Origin: Candidatus Thorarchaeota archaeon
Lineage (GTDB): Archaea; Asgardarchaeota; Thorarchaeia; Thorarchaeales; Thorarchaeaceae
Direction: 5' to 3'
Length of the DNA stretch: 19,230 bases
Assembly: GCA_016840385.1 (NCBI GenBank)
Contig: JAEOSL010000065.1
Span: 1-19,230 of the forward strand
Part shown: positions 7,513 to 15,408 of the stretch, piece by piece
Layout of the letters: each line of letters begins with the position of its first letter
Position numbering within the stretch: the stretch's first letter is position 1
Made by a program: the position numbers and the translations under genes
Notes under the pieces: generated by a model
The model's database searches: none
Seen by the model: only the letters and a program-made list of their open reading frames with translations
What the model was told of the DNA's origin: nothing

Positions 7513-8313
7513 TTAGTGTTGGAGTATTATTATTTGTCCATTGCTAATAGATAGTTGAAGTTGTCCATTGTAATCCTTTGCATAGCCTCTTTCAATGATG
7601 ACTCGCTCACCTTCACAAACTTGACGAATCATATCGTTCCAGAGAACTAGTGTGATAGATCCTGTATCATCACGCAGAGTCATGTTTGCAACCCGTTTCT
7701 TTTCCCCATCCTTTGAGGAGGTTACCTCTCGTACTTCTGAAATATTCTCAACCACTCCTTCAACGCGAAGTCCTTTCATTCCATCACTAAGCTTAGAGAT
7801 AGATGTATCTTCATCCAGATAACTTGCATCATTTATCTTAACAAAATATCGTAATTCAAAGTCAGGTACCCATCGAAGGACACCAACCTGTACGAATCCA
7901 ATCTTCTCGTAGAAGCCTTTTGTTCTAACATTCCACACTGGAGTATCCAAGGTCCATTTCTTCGCATGAGGGTAGTTGTTCTCAATTAGGCTGAAGAATT
8001 TTGCACCAATTCCCATCCTGTGAAAATCAGGGTCTACGAAGACACCGTATATGTAGATATGCTCTGAAGACACCTTGTATGCCCGAGTCCCACCGACAAT
8101 TCTACCGTTGTACAACACCTTCCAATAGTCTAAATGTTCTGAATGAGTATCTTTCTCGTGGACCTCAACTGAGTCGTACCCTGGAGGTCCCCCAGGTCCG
8201 AGAGCCCCTACCTCAGTATCAGAGTCAAATGATCGTTTTGAGATGTCAGCAAGAGTTTCCGCGTCGTCCGCTTGTGCCAAAGTAATTTCAATTGTATCTG
8301 CCATTATTTTCAT
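7513..8313 (-). CDS. GNAT N-acetyltransferase fused to a nucleic-acid-binding OB-fold domain
   Basis: A 266-residue protein. Residues ~8-160 are a GNAT domain that moves acetyl from acetyl-CoA to an amine. The acetyl-CoA loop is at 93-104 (VDPDFHRMGIGA, R/HxxGxG type), and FYEKIGF at 134-140 is the usual late helix-strand. Residues ~175-266 match an RPA/SSB-type OB fold: GLRVEGVVENISEVRE, then MTLRDDTGSITLVLWND, then ERGYAKDYNGQLQLS. This is the strand pattern of archaeal single-strand DNA-binding proteins. The ATG overlaps the upstream regulator's stop as ATGA, and AAGGAG lies two bases before it. A second ATG three codons in has the better spacing (11 bases). The fusion suggests acetylation of a target bound to DNA or RNA, but the substrate is unknown. 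Confidence 0.85.
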   Translation of the reverse strand: MKIMADTIEITLAQADDAETLADISKRSFDSDTEVGALGPGGPPGYDSVEVHEKDTHSEHLDYWKVLYNGRIVGGTRAYKVSSEHIYIYGVFVDPDFHRMGIGAKFFSLIENNYPHAKKWTLDTPVWNVRTKGFYEKIGFVQVGVLRWVPDFELRYFVKINDASYLDEDTSISKLSDGMKGLRVEGVVENISEVREVTSSKDGEKKRVANMTLRDDTGSITLVLWNDMIRQVCEGERVIIERGYAKDYNGQLQLSISNGQIIILQH

Positions 8314-9203
8314 TTCTCCTTAATGGGTTGATATAGGCCAAGCATGTGGTCACCGGCAGAATCTGGATCATGTGCAAGCTCAAGACATGGACCCTTTGCC
8401 ATGACGTACTTGCTTGCCTTGACCCACTCCACGAGTTTCTTCCAGCTCTCCAAGTATCCGTGCTCTTTGAAAAATTCTGATTCTAGTTCTTCTGTCAGAT
8501 TGCAAGTGATGACTGCATAGCGACCACCCTTGAATTTCTTGAACTCCATTCCTTCTGCGAGTTCGTACTCTTTATCAACTACCATCCAGAACTCGTAGCC
8601 GTATTCTGAATTTCCAGGTTCAGGATTGGGATTATTGAATCCGTAAACAGGATGCTTTTTCGGACGATTCAGAAGTCCTAAAGGTTCGGCCCATGAACGC
8701 ATCTTCTGCCATGCGTCATTCTCAGGTGTACGACTGATGACTCTAACACTTGCTACCCGCGAAGGTGAAAGTTTCTGAATACTAACTTCTGATTCTTCTA
8801 GCTCATCCCTTTTCTTTGCATGAGCTTTCAAGATATACTCTGATCGTCTAGCAGACTCTGCAATCTTTCTCCTCTTTGACTTGGCATATGTATCAACAAT
8901 AGATGATGTGAATAAGATACCATCTTCAGTAATCTCATAATGCCCACGTTTTGGATTTGTGATCAAATCCGCATCCAAGAGCTTTGTGAGGTGGTGAGCC
9001 AGAGCAGTTTTACTCAGCCTCACGACACTCTGCAATTCATCAAAAGCTCTAGAACTATGAATAAGAGCAGATAGTATTTCTAATCGTGATTTGTGGGAGA
9101 TGGAAGAGAGAAGAAATTCAATATCATCCTTGAAATCATTCAGAGTTCCTGACCATTTCTGTCTTTTCACCTTACTCATCTTACTCACATCAGCTTTATT
9201 CAC
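8310..9203 (-). CDS. ArsR-like winged-helix regulator with GyrI-like effector domain
   Basis: A 297-residue protein. Residues ~25-100 form a winged helix: SHKSRLEILSALIHSS, then LSKTALAHHLTKLLDADLI, then a wing at KRGHYEIT. A charged helical linker (105-140) follows. Residues ~145-295 resemble the GyrI-like small-molecule-binding fold: PVYGFNNPNP, YGYEFWMVVD, then FKGGRYAVITC. Such fusions sense hydrophobic or drug-like ligands and change DNA binding. The first ATG is used here. TTTAATAA (9213-9220) lies only ~10 bases before it, so a start at codon 9 (9177-9179) is also possible. The stop overlaps the next gene's ATG, so it probably controls its own operon with the acetyltransferase. The ligand is unknown. 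Confidence 0.85.
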   Translation of the reverse strand: MNKADVSKMSKVKRQKWSGTLNDFKDDIEFLLSSISHKSRLEILSALIHSSRAFDELQSVVRLSKTALAHHLTKLLDADLITNPKRGHYEITEDGILFTSSIVDTYAKSKRRKIAESARRSEYILKAHAKKRDELEESEVSIQKLSPSRVASVRVISRTPENDAWQKMRSWAEPLGLLNRPKKHPVYGFNNPNPEPGNSEYGYEFWMVVDKEYELAEGMEFKKFKGGRYAVITCNLTEELESEFFKEHGYLESWKKLVEWVKASKYVMAKGPCLELAHDPDSAGDHMLGLYQPIKEK

Positions 9204-9293
9204 ATAATAGTTATTAAATGTTTTCCTGAACGTAAGTACTAATTTAACTGAATAATGAAATTGTTCACAATGGAATGGTCTCTGTAACCAATT

Positions 9294-9389
9294 TTGGGAA
9301 TCCCAGTAGTAACCATCATAGGAGGAGTAACAGGTGTGAATACTTTATTGGGCGCTATTGTCGTAGAAAAACGTAGGATAGCGAGTTAG
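9294..9389 (+). pseudogene. Membrane-anchor-like remnant (31 codons)
   Basis: An open frame from TTG encodes a hydrophobic stretch (IPVVTIIGGVTGV, then LLGAIVV) closed by EKRRIAS and a stop. This is the shape of the C-terminal anchor of an archaeal surface protein, as in the LVIVD protein nearby. It has no ribosome site and a stop lies just upstream in frame. It may be the remains of a lost surface-protein gene or a chance frame. Confidence 0.25.
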
Positions 9390-9392
9390 GCT

Positions 9393-9782
9393 TCAATCAA
9401 GTGCGGACCAGTTGTCATCCAAGGTAGGTACTGTTAGAGGATAAGTTCCACGTTGGTATACATCCACAAAGAACTGGTCCTTCTTCTCAGCTACCTTTGC
9501 CCAATAATCTCCTATACGACGGTAGTACCTGTAGTCAGAACTATTGTACTTTACTTCTACCAGAGTGTCATCCTGAACTGATTCAAGATTCTTGACCCAA
9601 AATTCACCACTATCATCTGAATATTGGGAGATCAGAAAACAAAATACACGGTCTCCTGCAAATTCAACTAACACCACATGCGGCGGGTCCATAGGATTCC
9701 ATTGCTTAGGCAGAGGGAGATATCTATGTGACGTGGACCCCGCTGCGGAACGAAGAACATTGTAAGTACCTATGTCGAACAT
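9393..9782 (-). CDS. Small hypothetical soluble protein
   Basis: A 129-residue protein. The ATG at 9780-9782 is chosen over a GTG four codons earlier because GGTGA lies eight bases before the ATG and the GTG itself falls in that ribosome site. The sequence is rich in aromatic residues and predicted beta-strand (HVVLVEFAGDRVFCFLIS, then GEFWVKNL, then TLVEVKYNS, then YRYYRRIGDYWAKV). It has no signal peptide or membrane segment. I recognise no family. The gene stands alone: it converges with the fragment at 9294-9389 and has its own TATA element and inverted repeat upstream, so it may be regulated individually. Confidence 0.75.
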   Translation of the reverse strand: MFDIGTYNVLRSAAGSTSHRYLPLPKQWNPMDPPHVVLVEFAGDRVFCFLISQYSDDSGEFWVKNLESVQDDTLVEVKYNSSDYRYYRRIGDYWAKVAEKKDQFFVDVYQRGTYPLTVPTLDDNWSALD

Positions 9783-9800
9783 TTTGAGAATCACCGCTTT

Positions 9801-9824
9801 GCTCTGTCCAAGTTTGAACAGAGC
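9801..9824 (-). promoter_or_regulatory. Inverted repeat in the promoter/leader of the small hypothetical gene
   Basis: GCTCTGT (9801-9807) and ACAGAGC (9818-9824) are perfect arms. The pairing extends inward by four more pairs, one a G-T mismatch, giving 11 of 11 pairs in RNA if the wobble is counted. It lies between the predicted start of transcription and the GGTGA ribosome site, so it could be an operator or a leader hairpin. Confidence 0.5.
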
Positions 9825-9850
9825 GCTATCAATACTTAGCTTATGGTCAA

Positions 9851-9862
9851 ATTAATATATAA
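9851..9862 (-). promoter_or_regulatory. TATA-like element of the small hypothetical gene
   Basis: On the minus strand this reads TTATATATTAAT. The start of transcription would fall about 25 bases on, near 9830, just before the inverted repeat. Confidence 0.45.
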
Positions 9863-10045
9863 TGATTGAGAACTTCACAATGGAAAAACAATGCAGTTTA
9901 ACGAGGTCTAAACGCATTGGATGACCTTTCTCCCAGAAGAGGTCTACAAATCACTGAATTTGAGCAGTCATATCATTCATTAATAAATAATATGATATAA
10001 TATAATCATATCACTTAACAAATGGCCACACAGCAGAGAAAGATT

Positions 10046-10065
10046 GAGGGCTTCAAGTAGCCCTC
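10046..10065 (-). terminator. Hairpin downstream of the LVIVD propeller gene
   Basis: A perfect 7-bp stem (GAGGGCT / AGCCCTC) with a six-base loop begins 10 bases after the stop codon. On the minus strand it is followed by AATCTTTCTC, which is only moderately T-rich. It is a probable transcription end. Confidence 0.5.
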
Positions 10066-10075
10066 TTCTGCTTCT

Positions 10076-11179
10076 TCAACCTCTTCGCAGTTTTACTACA
10101 ATTAGAACCACTGCGACTGCCCCGATAATACCCAACACCAGGAAGACAACTGTTAGGTCAGGAGTGGTTGTGCTTCCAGAAATGATTTCAATCTGAAGAA
10201 TCTCCAGGCCGCCTTCTCCATCGGCAACAAAAAATAAGTCACCGACTATAGCGAGACCTGATGCATGTCCCGTATCCGAATATGATGCAACTGCTGTAAT
10301 ATTATCAAGGTTGCTAACATCTAAGAATTCCAGATCATTAGTACCACCTACAATGACAGCATACCCTTCATAGAACTCCATATCAACTACATTTCCCCCA
10401 TTGTAATAGCTCCCCACCTCGGTCAACGAGAGAGGATCGCTGACATTGTAGATTTGGACGCCACCGTATGAACACATCATATAAGCAAGGTCTTCGATAA
10501 AATCAATGGAGAAGACTTCACCATCAATGGTGTATTCAGCGATTTCTTGAATATCTGACAGATCAGAAATATTGAGAATTATCAACGATTTTTCAGAAGC
10601 AGATATGAAGTCAGATACGTATGCCAAATCGTTCTTCACTACAACATTAAAGATGTAGCTCAAGCCCGTATCATATTGATAGGTTTCAGTTGGGTTTGTT
10701 GGATCAGAGATGTTCACAATTTCAAGTCCATCTTCAAAATCAGCTATAAAAGCAAGGTCTTCGGATATGTCGAAAGTACCAACTTCACCACCATCATGAA
10801 ATACCCCTACTTGAGTAGGATTTGATGAATCTGAAATGTTGATGATCTTGAAGCCTTCTGTATAATCTGCTACATAAGCCAGATTTCCATCGACAGACAA
10901 TTCGTGAATGTGATCAATGTTCTCATTGAAAATACTCAGTTCGGTTGGATTATACGGGTCAGAAACATCGATGATATACAAGCCACCTTCAGAGTCTGAA
11001 ATGTATGCTATATCATTCTGCACTTGCACATTTGCAGCCCACCCACTAGTATTCAACTGTCCGATTTCTGTTATCTGGATTGTTTGATTTGTTTGAGCAC
11101 TTACAAGGAAACCTGTATTGATATTTACCAGAAGAGCAAGTAAGAAGATGCTACAAACTACCAGTCCTATTTTCTTCAT
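10076..11179 (-). CDS. Secreted, membrane-anchored LVIVD-repeat beta-propeller
   Basis: A 367-residue protein. Residues 1-28 are a signal peptide (KK, then a hydrophobic core, cleavage after SAQ). Seven repeats of the LVIVD type follow (YVAD-xx-G-LxIINISDPxNPTEV pattern), with the strand-turn cores near 59, 102, 145, 186, 232, 275 and 316. These form a probable seven-blade propeller. Residues ~341-362 are a membrane segment followed by KLRRG, so the protein is anchored with the propeller outside. Many N-x-S/T sequons, mostly in the NISD turns, suggest surface glycosylation. LVIVD proteins are common on archaeal and bacterial surfaces, but their ligands are mostly unknown; adhesion or scaffold roles are inferred. 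The ATG has a modest upstream site (GGCGG). It stands alone with a terminator-like hairpin after it. Confidence 0.9.
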   Translation of the reverse strand: MKKIGLVVCSIFLLALLVNINTGFLVSAQTNQTIQITEIGQLNTSGWAANVQVQNDIAYISDSEGGLYIIDVSDPYNPTELSIFNENIDHIHELSVDGNLAYVADYTEGFKIINISDSSNPTQVGVFHDGGEVGTFDISEDLAFIADFEDGLEIVNISDPTNPTETYQYDTGLSYIFNVVVKNDLAYVSDFISASEKSLIILNISDLSDIQEIAEYTIDGEVFSIDFIEDLAYMMCSYGGVQIYNVSDPLSLTEVGSYYNGGNVVDMEFYEGYAVIVGGTNDLEFLDVSNLDNITAVASYSDTGHASGLAIVGDLFFVADGEGGLEILQIEIISGSTTTPDLTVVFLVLGIIGAVAVVLIVVKLRRG

Positions 11180-11369
11180 TTAGATCCGCCCTATACGTTA
11201 TTTCTCCTCATTGCAGAAATTTGAATCAAATCTCGCGACAACCTTCCGTGGATTCGGTTAATAGCTCTCTAAATAAGGATACATATTCACGCTTCTGGAA
11301 GAACTACCATGCTCATTTTGTCTTTGAAGTAACGGTTAATTAAGTCAAGAGTAAAGTTGAAAAGTAATA
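11180..11369. other. Upstream region of the LVIVD gene without a gene
   Basis: Holds the 5' flank of the LVIVD gene. I see no convincing coding frame or RNA gene and no clear TATA element at the usual distance. Together with the paired element and the terminator that follow, it makes a 385-bp gap between coding regions. Confidence 0.5.
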
Positions 11370-11474
11370 GTGCATATGCACGAAGTGTGGCTGGGAGCTG
11401 AGGGAGTACTGCCTTGTACGGATGGTAGGTCCTATATCGAGCCTGTCACGGAAAGATATGTGCTTCCGCCACAC
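11370..11474. other. Unassigned structured element (palindrome plus long-range helix)
   Basis: GTGCATATGCAC (11370-11381) is a perfect palindrome. Right after it, GTGTGGC and GGGAGC (11385-11391 and 11393-11398) pair with GCTTCC and GCCACAC (11462-11474): 13 pairs with one bulged T and one wobble. Inside, TGGTAGG can pair with CCTGTCA. It is not a tRNA, as there is no T-loop. Which strand is transcribed is unclear. It may be a small RNA or a regulatory leader. Confidence 0.35.
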
Positions 11475-11506
11475 CTCTTGTTTATACTCAATATCAAAGA
11501 GAATGA

Positions 11507-11550
11507 TGAAAAAAAGATAAAAAGTGTGGCTGCAAAATTGCAGACCACAT
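11507..11550 (-). terminator. Intrinsic-type terminator of the small helical protein gene
   Basis: On the minus strand a hairpin (TGTGG-CTGCA arms around a four-base loop, one bulged base, plus an outer wobble) is followed directly by CTTTTTATCTTTTTTT. It begins 15 bases after the stop codon. Hairpin plus T-tract is a strong transcription end. Confidence 0.75.
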
Positions 11551-11564
11551 ATACGAGATAATAA

Positions 11565-11861
11565 TCAACGAAGTTTGTTTGAGCGAATAGCCTTGACTTT
11601 CGCACCAACATCTTCGCGCTCTTTGGTAACACTGTTAGTATCAACAATAAGCTTCAGAAGAGTCGAAGCATATTCGGTTTGCTCCACATGTCCGTTACGA
11701 AGTTCTTCTTCCAATCGAACACGCTTTGTACGCAATTCATCCAGTGCTTTTCCAAGAGAACGGAACCTAATCTCCATGAAAGTTGCGTTGTTGATCGTTC
11801 CTCCCGGTTTGCCCCAAGTGGATCCAGTGCTGGACACCATGGGACTACGTTCACTTGTCAA
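11565..11861 (-). CDS. Small helical (coiled-coil) hypothetical protein
   Basis: A 98-residue protein starting at TTG with AGGAG nine bases upstream; the next ATG (codon 8) lacks a comparable site. Residues 1-28 are polar and glycine/serine-rich. From ~29 on it is predicted helical and charged (LGKALDELRTKRVRLEEELRNG, then a second helix with TLLKLIVDTNSVTKERE), which looks like a two-helix hairpin. No signal peptide or membrane segment is seen. The helix-turn-helix shape with a short NGHVEQTEY turn recalls short SHOCT-like segments, but I would not assign that family. It has its own AT-rich promoter and a strong terminator, so it is a single-gene unit. Function is unknown. Confidence 0.7.
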   Translation of the reverse strand: MTSERSPMVSSTGSTWGKPGGTINNATFMEIRFRSLGKALDELRTKRVRLEEELRNGHVEQTEYASTLLKLIVDTNSVTKEREDVGAKVKAIRSNKLR

Positions 11862-12175
11862 CTTATTATGCTCCTATTACTGATATATTACAACATACAT
11901 AGTAATTATGATATATTATAAACTAATCGGTGATTATATATAGTGATAGTATTTATGCGTTTATTGTTAAGCATGCCTGCCAAAACCTTCTATTGGAGGT
12001 AAAGCACTACACAATATTCGTCTAATGCAGTGGTGGGCAGCGGTAGGATCAGAAGATTCAGGGTGCTGTTTCCACATCCAATTACCCATTACATATTCAG
12101 AATAATTTTCATTCAAATAGTGCTCCCTCAAAGTCTAAATGTGCTCAAGTACACGCTCCCGATGAGAGAATTTTG
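11862..12175. other. Divergent promoter region
   Basis: A gene-free stretch between divergent genes. The left part is very AT-rich; on the minus strand TTTATAATATAT (11911-11922) and a second TAATATATC (11882-11890) are TATA candidates for the small helical protein. The right part has no clear TATA element, and the first DUF4139 gene is preceded only by a purine-rich GATGAGAG (12161-12168). No RNA gene was found. Confidence 0.5.
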
Positions 12176-13756
12176 TTGACAGAAGTTAAAACAGAAATTA
12201 CAAACGTCACTATTTTTCGGGACGGTGCACGCGTAACAAGAACCGGAAAAGTGACCTTAGCAAAGGGCCCACAAAAAGCAGAGATTTACGGAATTACAGA
12301 ATATGCTTCTGCAGACAGTTTCCGTGTGAAAGGAAAGGGACCTGCTAAACTATCTAGTATTGATATACAGACAACCACTGAAGTTTTTGAACCTTCAGAT
12401 GATGTGAAGCCACTCCATGACGAATTGGAAAAATTACAAAAGAAATTAGAGGAGATTCAAGATGATCTTGATTTTCACAATGGACGTCTGGTTAATCTCA
12501 ACAGCATGGTTTCAGAGTTTTCAAATTATTACGGCCAAGTCTATGCAGCAAATGAGGGAGAGATTGGTCAGTTAACAGAGATGGACAAGACAGCATCAAA
12601 GATGTATCTTAACACAAAGAAAGCCATTCACATTCTTGAAGATGAACGAGAAGAAATCACCAAGCAGATCGAAGTGATTAGACATAACCTCAATAAAATT
12701 GGAGCTAAACGGAGAACTGAATCCTTCAACAATGTCGAAGTTTCTCTTGAACTATCAGAAGACTCAGAGGTTGAGATTGAAGTAACCTATCAGGTCTATA
12801 ATGCTCGTTGGAATCCGATTTACGATGTTGACCTTCTTCCAGGAAAAGCAAAACTGCGAAGAATGGCACTCCTCTATAATCAAACGAAAGAGGACTGGAA
12901 CAATGTAGATCTCATTGTTTCTACAGCTACTGCAAGACCCGTCACGGCAATTGAAGCTACTCCATATTACATTGGAGTTTATGACCCATCTATGGAACGA
13001 GCCAGGAGAAGAGATAGCCGTAAAATGAAGAAAGAGGGGAGACCTATGCCAAAATCTGCCCCGATGGCTATGAAGTCCATGGCACCTCCAGCACCTCCTC
13101 CAGAGATGATAGAGGAATTTGCGGAAGCAACTGAAACGGTATCAGGAATTGCAGTATATGAACTTCCAAAGAAAGTGACTATTCCTTCGGATAATGAGAA
13201 ACACCCGATTACACTGATTGAGGAAGAACTAAAATCAGACACTATACACTATTGGTATGCTGAAGGGATGTCAGAGGTAGTCGCCCAGGATAAGGTGACA
13301 AATGGAGGTAATGTCATTCTTCCGTGTAAGGTCAAGGTTTACGCTGAAGGTGATTACATTGGAGAAACCTCAATCTCTCAAGTTTCACCTAGAGAGGAAT
13401 TCAAGCTTGGAACACGAACAGCCTATGATGTTAAAGCAGAGAAGAAACTTGCTCATCGTGAGGTTGAGAAAGCAGGAATTACAAGAGGCAAACTCCGAAG
13501 ATCCTACAAGTACAGACTTGAGATCCAAAGCTTCTCAAAGAGACCTGTCGAAATAGATGTGTTTGATAGAGTTCCTCATAGTGAGAGTACCTCAATTGAA
13601 GTTAAAGCCGAGTGGGAAAAATTCGGTGTGAAGAAACAACACCTCGGTATTCTTGAATGGCATAAATCCATTCAACCCGATGAAAAGACAATCATCGAGT
13701 ATGAATACGAAGTTTCCTGGGAGAAAGGAATTACGGTACATCCACCATTGCCATAG
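12176..13756 (+). CDS. DUF4140/DUF4139 protein (mucoidy-inhibitor MuiA-like), first of a tandem pair
   Basis: About 526 residues. Two TTG codons stand side by side (12173, 12176); the second lines up with the ATG of the adjacent paralogue and is chosen. Residues ~5-70 match the DUF4140 start (ITNVTIFRDGARVTRTGKV). A coiled coil runs from ~75 to 175. DUF4139 follows from ~190 to the end, with the typical YQVYNARWNPIYDVD and EDWNNVDLIVSTATA. A proline/methionine-rich insert (~288-312, APPAPPPEM) splits it. The protein ends in VHPPLP. No signal peptide is seen, so it is probably cytosolic. The family is widespread in bacteria, archaea and eukaryotes, but its biochemical role is unknown. It is co-transcribed with its paralogue, whose ribosome site overlaps this stop codon. 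Confidence 0.88.
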   Translation: MTEVKTEITNVTIFRDGARVTRTGKVTLAKGPQKAEIYGITEYASADSFRVKGKGPAKLSSIDIQTTTEVFEPSDDVKPLHDELEKLQKKLEEIQDDLDFHNGRLVNLNSMVSEFSNYYGQVYAANEGEIGQLTEMDKTASKMYLNTKKAIHILEDEREEITKQIEVIRHNLNKIGAKRRTESFNNVEVSLELSEDSEVEIEVTYQVYNARWNPIYDVDLLPGKAKLRRMALLYNQTKEDWNNVDLIVSTATARPVTAIEATPYYIGVYDPSMERARRRDSRKMKKEGRPMPKSAPMAMKSMAPPAPPPEMIEEFAEATETVSGIAVYELPKKVTIPSDNEKHPITLIEEELKSDTIHYWYAEGMSEVVAQDKVTNGGNVILPCKVKVYAEGDYIGETSISQVSPREEFKLGTRTAYDVKAEKKLAHREVEKAGITRGKLRRSYKYRLEIQSFSKRPVEIDVFDRVPHSESTSIEVKAEWEKFGVKKQHLGILEWHKSIQPDEKTIIEYEYEVSWEKGITVHPPLP

Positions 13757-13767
13757 GAGGTTAGAAG

Positions 13768-15369
13768 ATGAAAGAACTACAAACTAAGATTACAACAGCT
13801 ACCGTTTTCCGCGATGGTGCAAGAGTCGTTAGAACTGGGAAGACGGAGATAGAAAAAGGAGAGCAGGTCATTCTTGTTGGTGGAATTACCCAGTACGCAC
13901 ACGAGGATAGTTTCAGGGTTAAAGGAAAAGGTCATTCCATTCTTCGAGGTATAGATGTCAAAAGAATCAGCAAAACCTACGAACCAGAAGGCGATACAAA
14001 GGAAATGCTCGAGAAACTGAAAGCACTTCAAAAACAACGAAGAGATCTCCAAGATCAGTATGAGGTGCAGCAAACAAGAATCGAGCAACAGACAAAAGTA
14101 ATGAATCAATTCAGTACAGAATTCGGGAAGTGGTTCAGCGTTGGAGAAACAGGACTTGACAATCTGACCAAGATGGACAAAGTTAACCAAGATATAATGA
14201 AGAAAGCAAAGAAAGCCCTTCGGAAGTTAGCTCGTGAGATGCAAGAAATCGATGCAGAGGATGCAGCTATTCGTGAGAATATCCAGCGAATTCAGGGTGA
14301 GCGAAGAACCGAAACCCATTCAGAAGTATATGTGACCGTTGATGCAAAACAGAGCACTACTCTCGAATTAGAGGTCACCTACCAGATCTCACCAGCAAAC
14401 TGGTATTCAACATATGATGTTGATATCGGGGAAGGAACTACTTCTCTCAAACGAATTGCAATGATTTCCAATAACTCAATGGAAGATTGGGAAGACATCA
14501 ATTTGATTGTCTCAACTGCATCTGCACAACCAGTATCTATAGTCCAACCAAATCCATACTATGTGAACACATTCACAGCTACAACAGCATCAATTGGATA
14601 TGGTGGTGGAGCTCCTGGAGGTGTAATGAGATTAGTCGCAAGAGATTCTGATGATGAGGAAGGAGAAGAAATGATGGATGGTCTAGTCAGTGGTTTTGCC
14701 GAAGAACCGATGCCTGAGATAATCGAAGAGTATGCTTCGTCATCAGAAACTCTCGGCGGAATAACTGTCTATGAAGTTCCAGGCCAGATAACAATTGAGG
14801 CAAACAAGGACCCAAGTCCAATCACCCTCACACTTGACGAATTCGAATCTAAGCGACTTCATTATTGGAATGCATATGCAATGCAAGAAGTTGTTGCTCA
14901 AGATGAGATAACCAATGGTGACACCGTGCTATTGCCAGGATCAGTCAAGGTCTATGCGGCAGGAGATTACATCGGTGAAACACATTTGGACACGATATCC
15001 CCCAGAGAGAAATTCAGACTGGGGACTAGAGCATCCTATGATGTGAAAGCTGAGAGGAAGCTCCTTGAGAAGGATACTGAGAAAGCAGGTTTCACAAGAG
15101 GTAAACAGAAACGCGGGTACAAGTACTCACTTGAACTCAAGAATTTCTCCAAGCATGAAATCGAGATTCGAGTTGTTGACAGAATACCATACAGCAACTC
15201 CGAGAAGATACTTGTAGAAATGGAAGAGCCAACTCTAGCGTACAAGAAAATGGAATTGGGTATCCTCACATGGGAAACTACGATGACAAAGGATCAAGAA
15301 CTGAAAATCGAGTATACTTTTGATGTCGAGTGGGAGAGAGACCTAAGTATTAGGCCACCTCTTCCTTAA
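13768..15369 (+). CDS. DUF4140/DUF4139 protein (MuiA-like), second of a tandem pair
   Basis: A 533-residue protein with an ATG behind GGAGG, 11 bp after the first gene. The order matches its partner: DUF4140 (~3-65, ITTATVFRDGARVVRTGKT), a charged coiled coil (~75-180), then DUF4139 (~195-533, YQISPANWYSTYDVD and EDWEDINLIVSTASA), ending in IRPPLP. The variable insert at ~270-315 is here glycine-rich (SIGYGGGAPGGV) and then very acidic, unlike the basic, proline-rich insert of the first protein. The core domains are clearly homologous but well diverged, so the duplication is old. The pair could form a heteromer through the coiled coils (inference). The gene converges on the M20 peptidase 30 bp away. 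Confidence 0.88.
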   Translation: MKELQTKITTATVFRDGARVVRTGKTEIEKGEQVILVGGITQYAHEDSFRVKGKGHSILRGIDVKRISKTYEPEGDTKEMLEKLKALQKQRRDLQDQYEVQQTRIEQQTKVMNQFSTEFGKWFSVGETGLDNLTKMDKVNQDIMKKAKKALRKLAREMQEIDAEDAAIRENIQRIQGERRTETHSEVYVTVDAKQSTTLELEVTYQISPANWYSTYDVDIGEGTTSLKRIAMISNNSMEDWEDINLIVSTASAQPVSIVQPNPYYVNTFTATTASIGYGGGAPGGVMRLVARDSDDEEGEEMMDGLVSGFAEEPMPEIIEEYASSSETLGGITVYEVPGQITIEANKDPSPITLTLDEFESKRLHYWNAYAMQEVVAQDEITNGDTVLLPGSVKVYAAGDYIGETHLDTISPREKFRLGTRASYDVKAERKLLEKDTEKAGFTRGKQKRGYKYSLELKNFSKHEIEIRVVDRIPYSNSEKILVEMEEPTLAYKKMELGILTWETTMTKDQELKIEYTFDVEWERDLSIRPPLP

Positions 15370-15391
15370 ACACATAAGATTGAGAATTGAG

Positions 15392-15408
15392 CGCTGGATT
15401 TACCAGCG
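15392..15408 (-). terminator. Hairpin holding the M20 peptidase stop codon in its loop
   Basis: CGCTGG and CCAGCG form a perfect 6-bp stem around five bases that include the peptidase's stop codon. It lies 22 bp after the stop of the convergent DUF4139 gene. The minus-strand flank is TCAATTCTCAATC. It could serve both strands. Confidence 0.45.

Noticed and set aside
11385..11475. tRNA with acceptor stem GTGTGGC/GCCACAC
   Set aside because: No T-loop motif at the right place, no anticodon arm, and the stem continues beyond seven pairs.
11495..11550. Box C/D small RNA (ATGATGA near 11502)
   Set aside because: No CTGA box D follows at a suitable distance; the stretch is better explained as the T-tract and hairpin of a minus-strand terminator.
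11370..11561. 63-codon plus-strand frame across the structured element
   Set aside because: No ribosome site, runs into the terminator of the opposite gene and shows no protein-like pattern.
11955..12002. 15-codon frame starting at ATG in the divergent promoter region
   Set aside because: Too short, no ribosome site, no further support.
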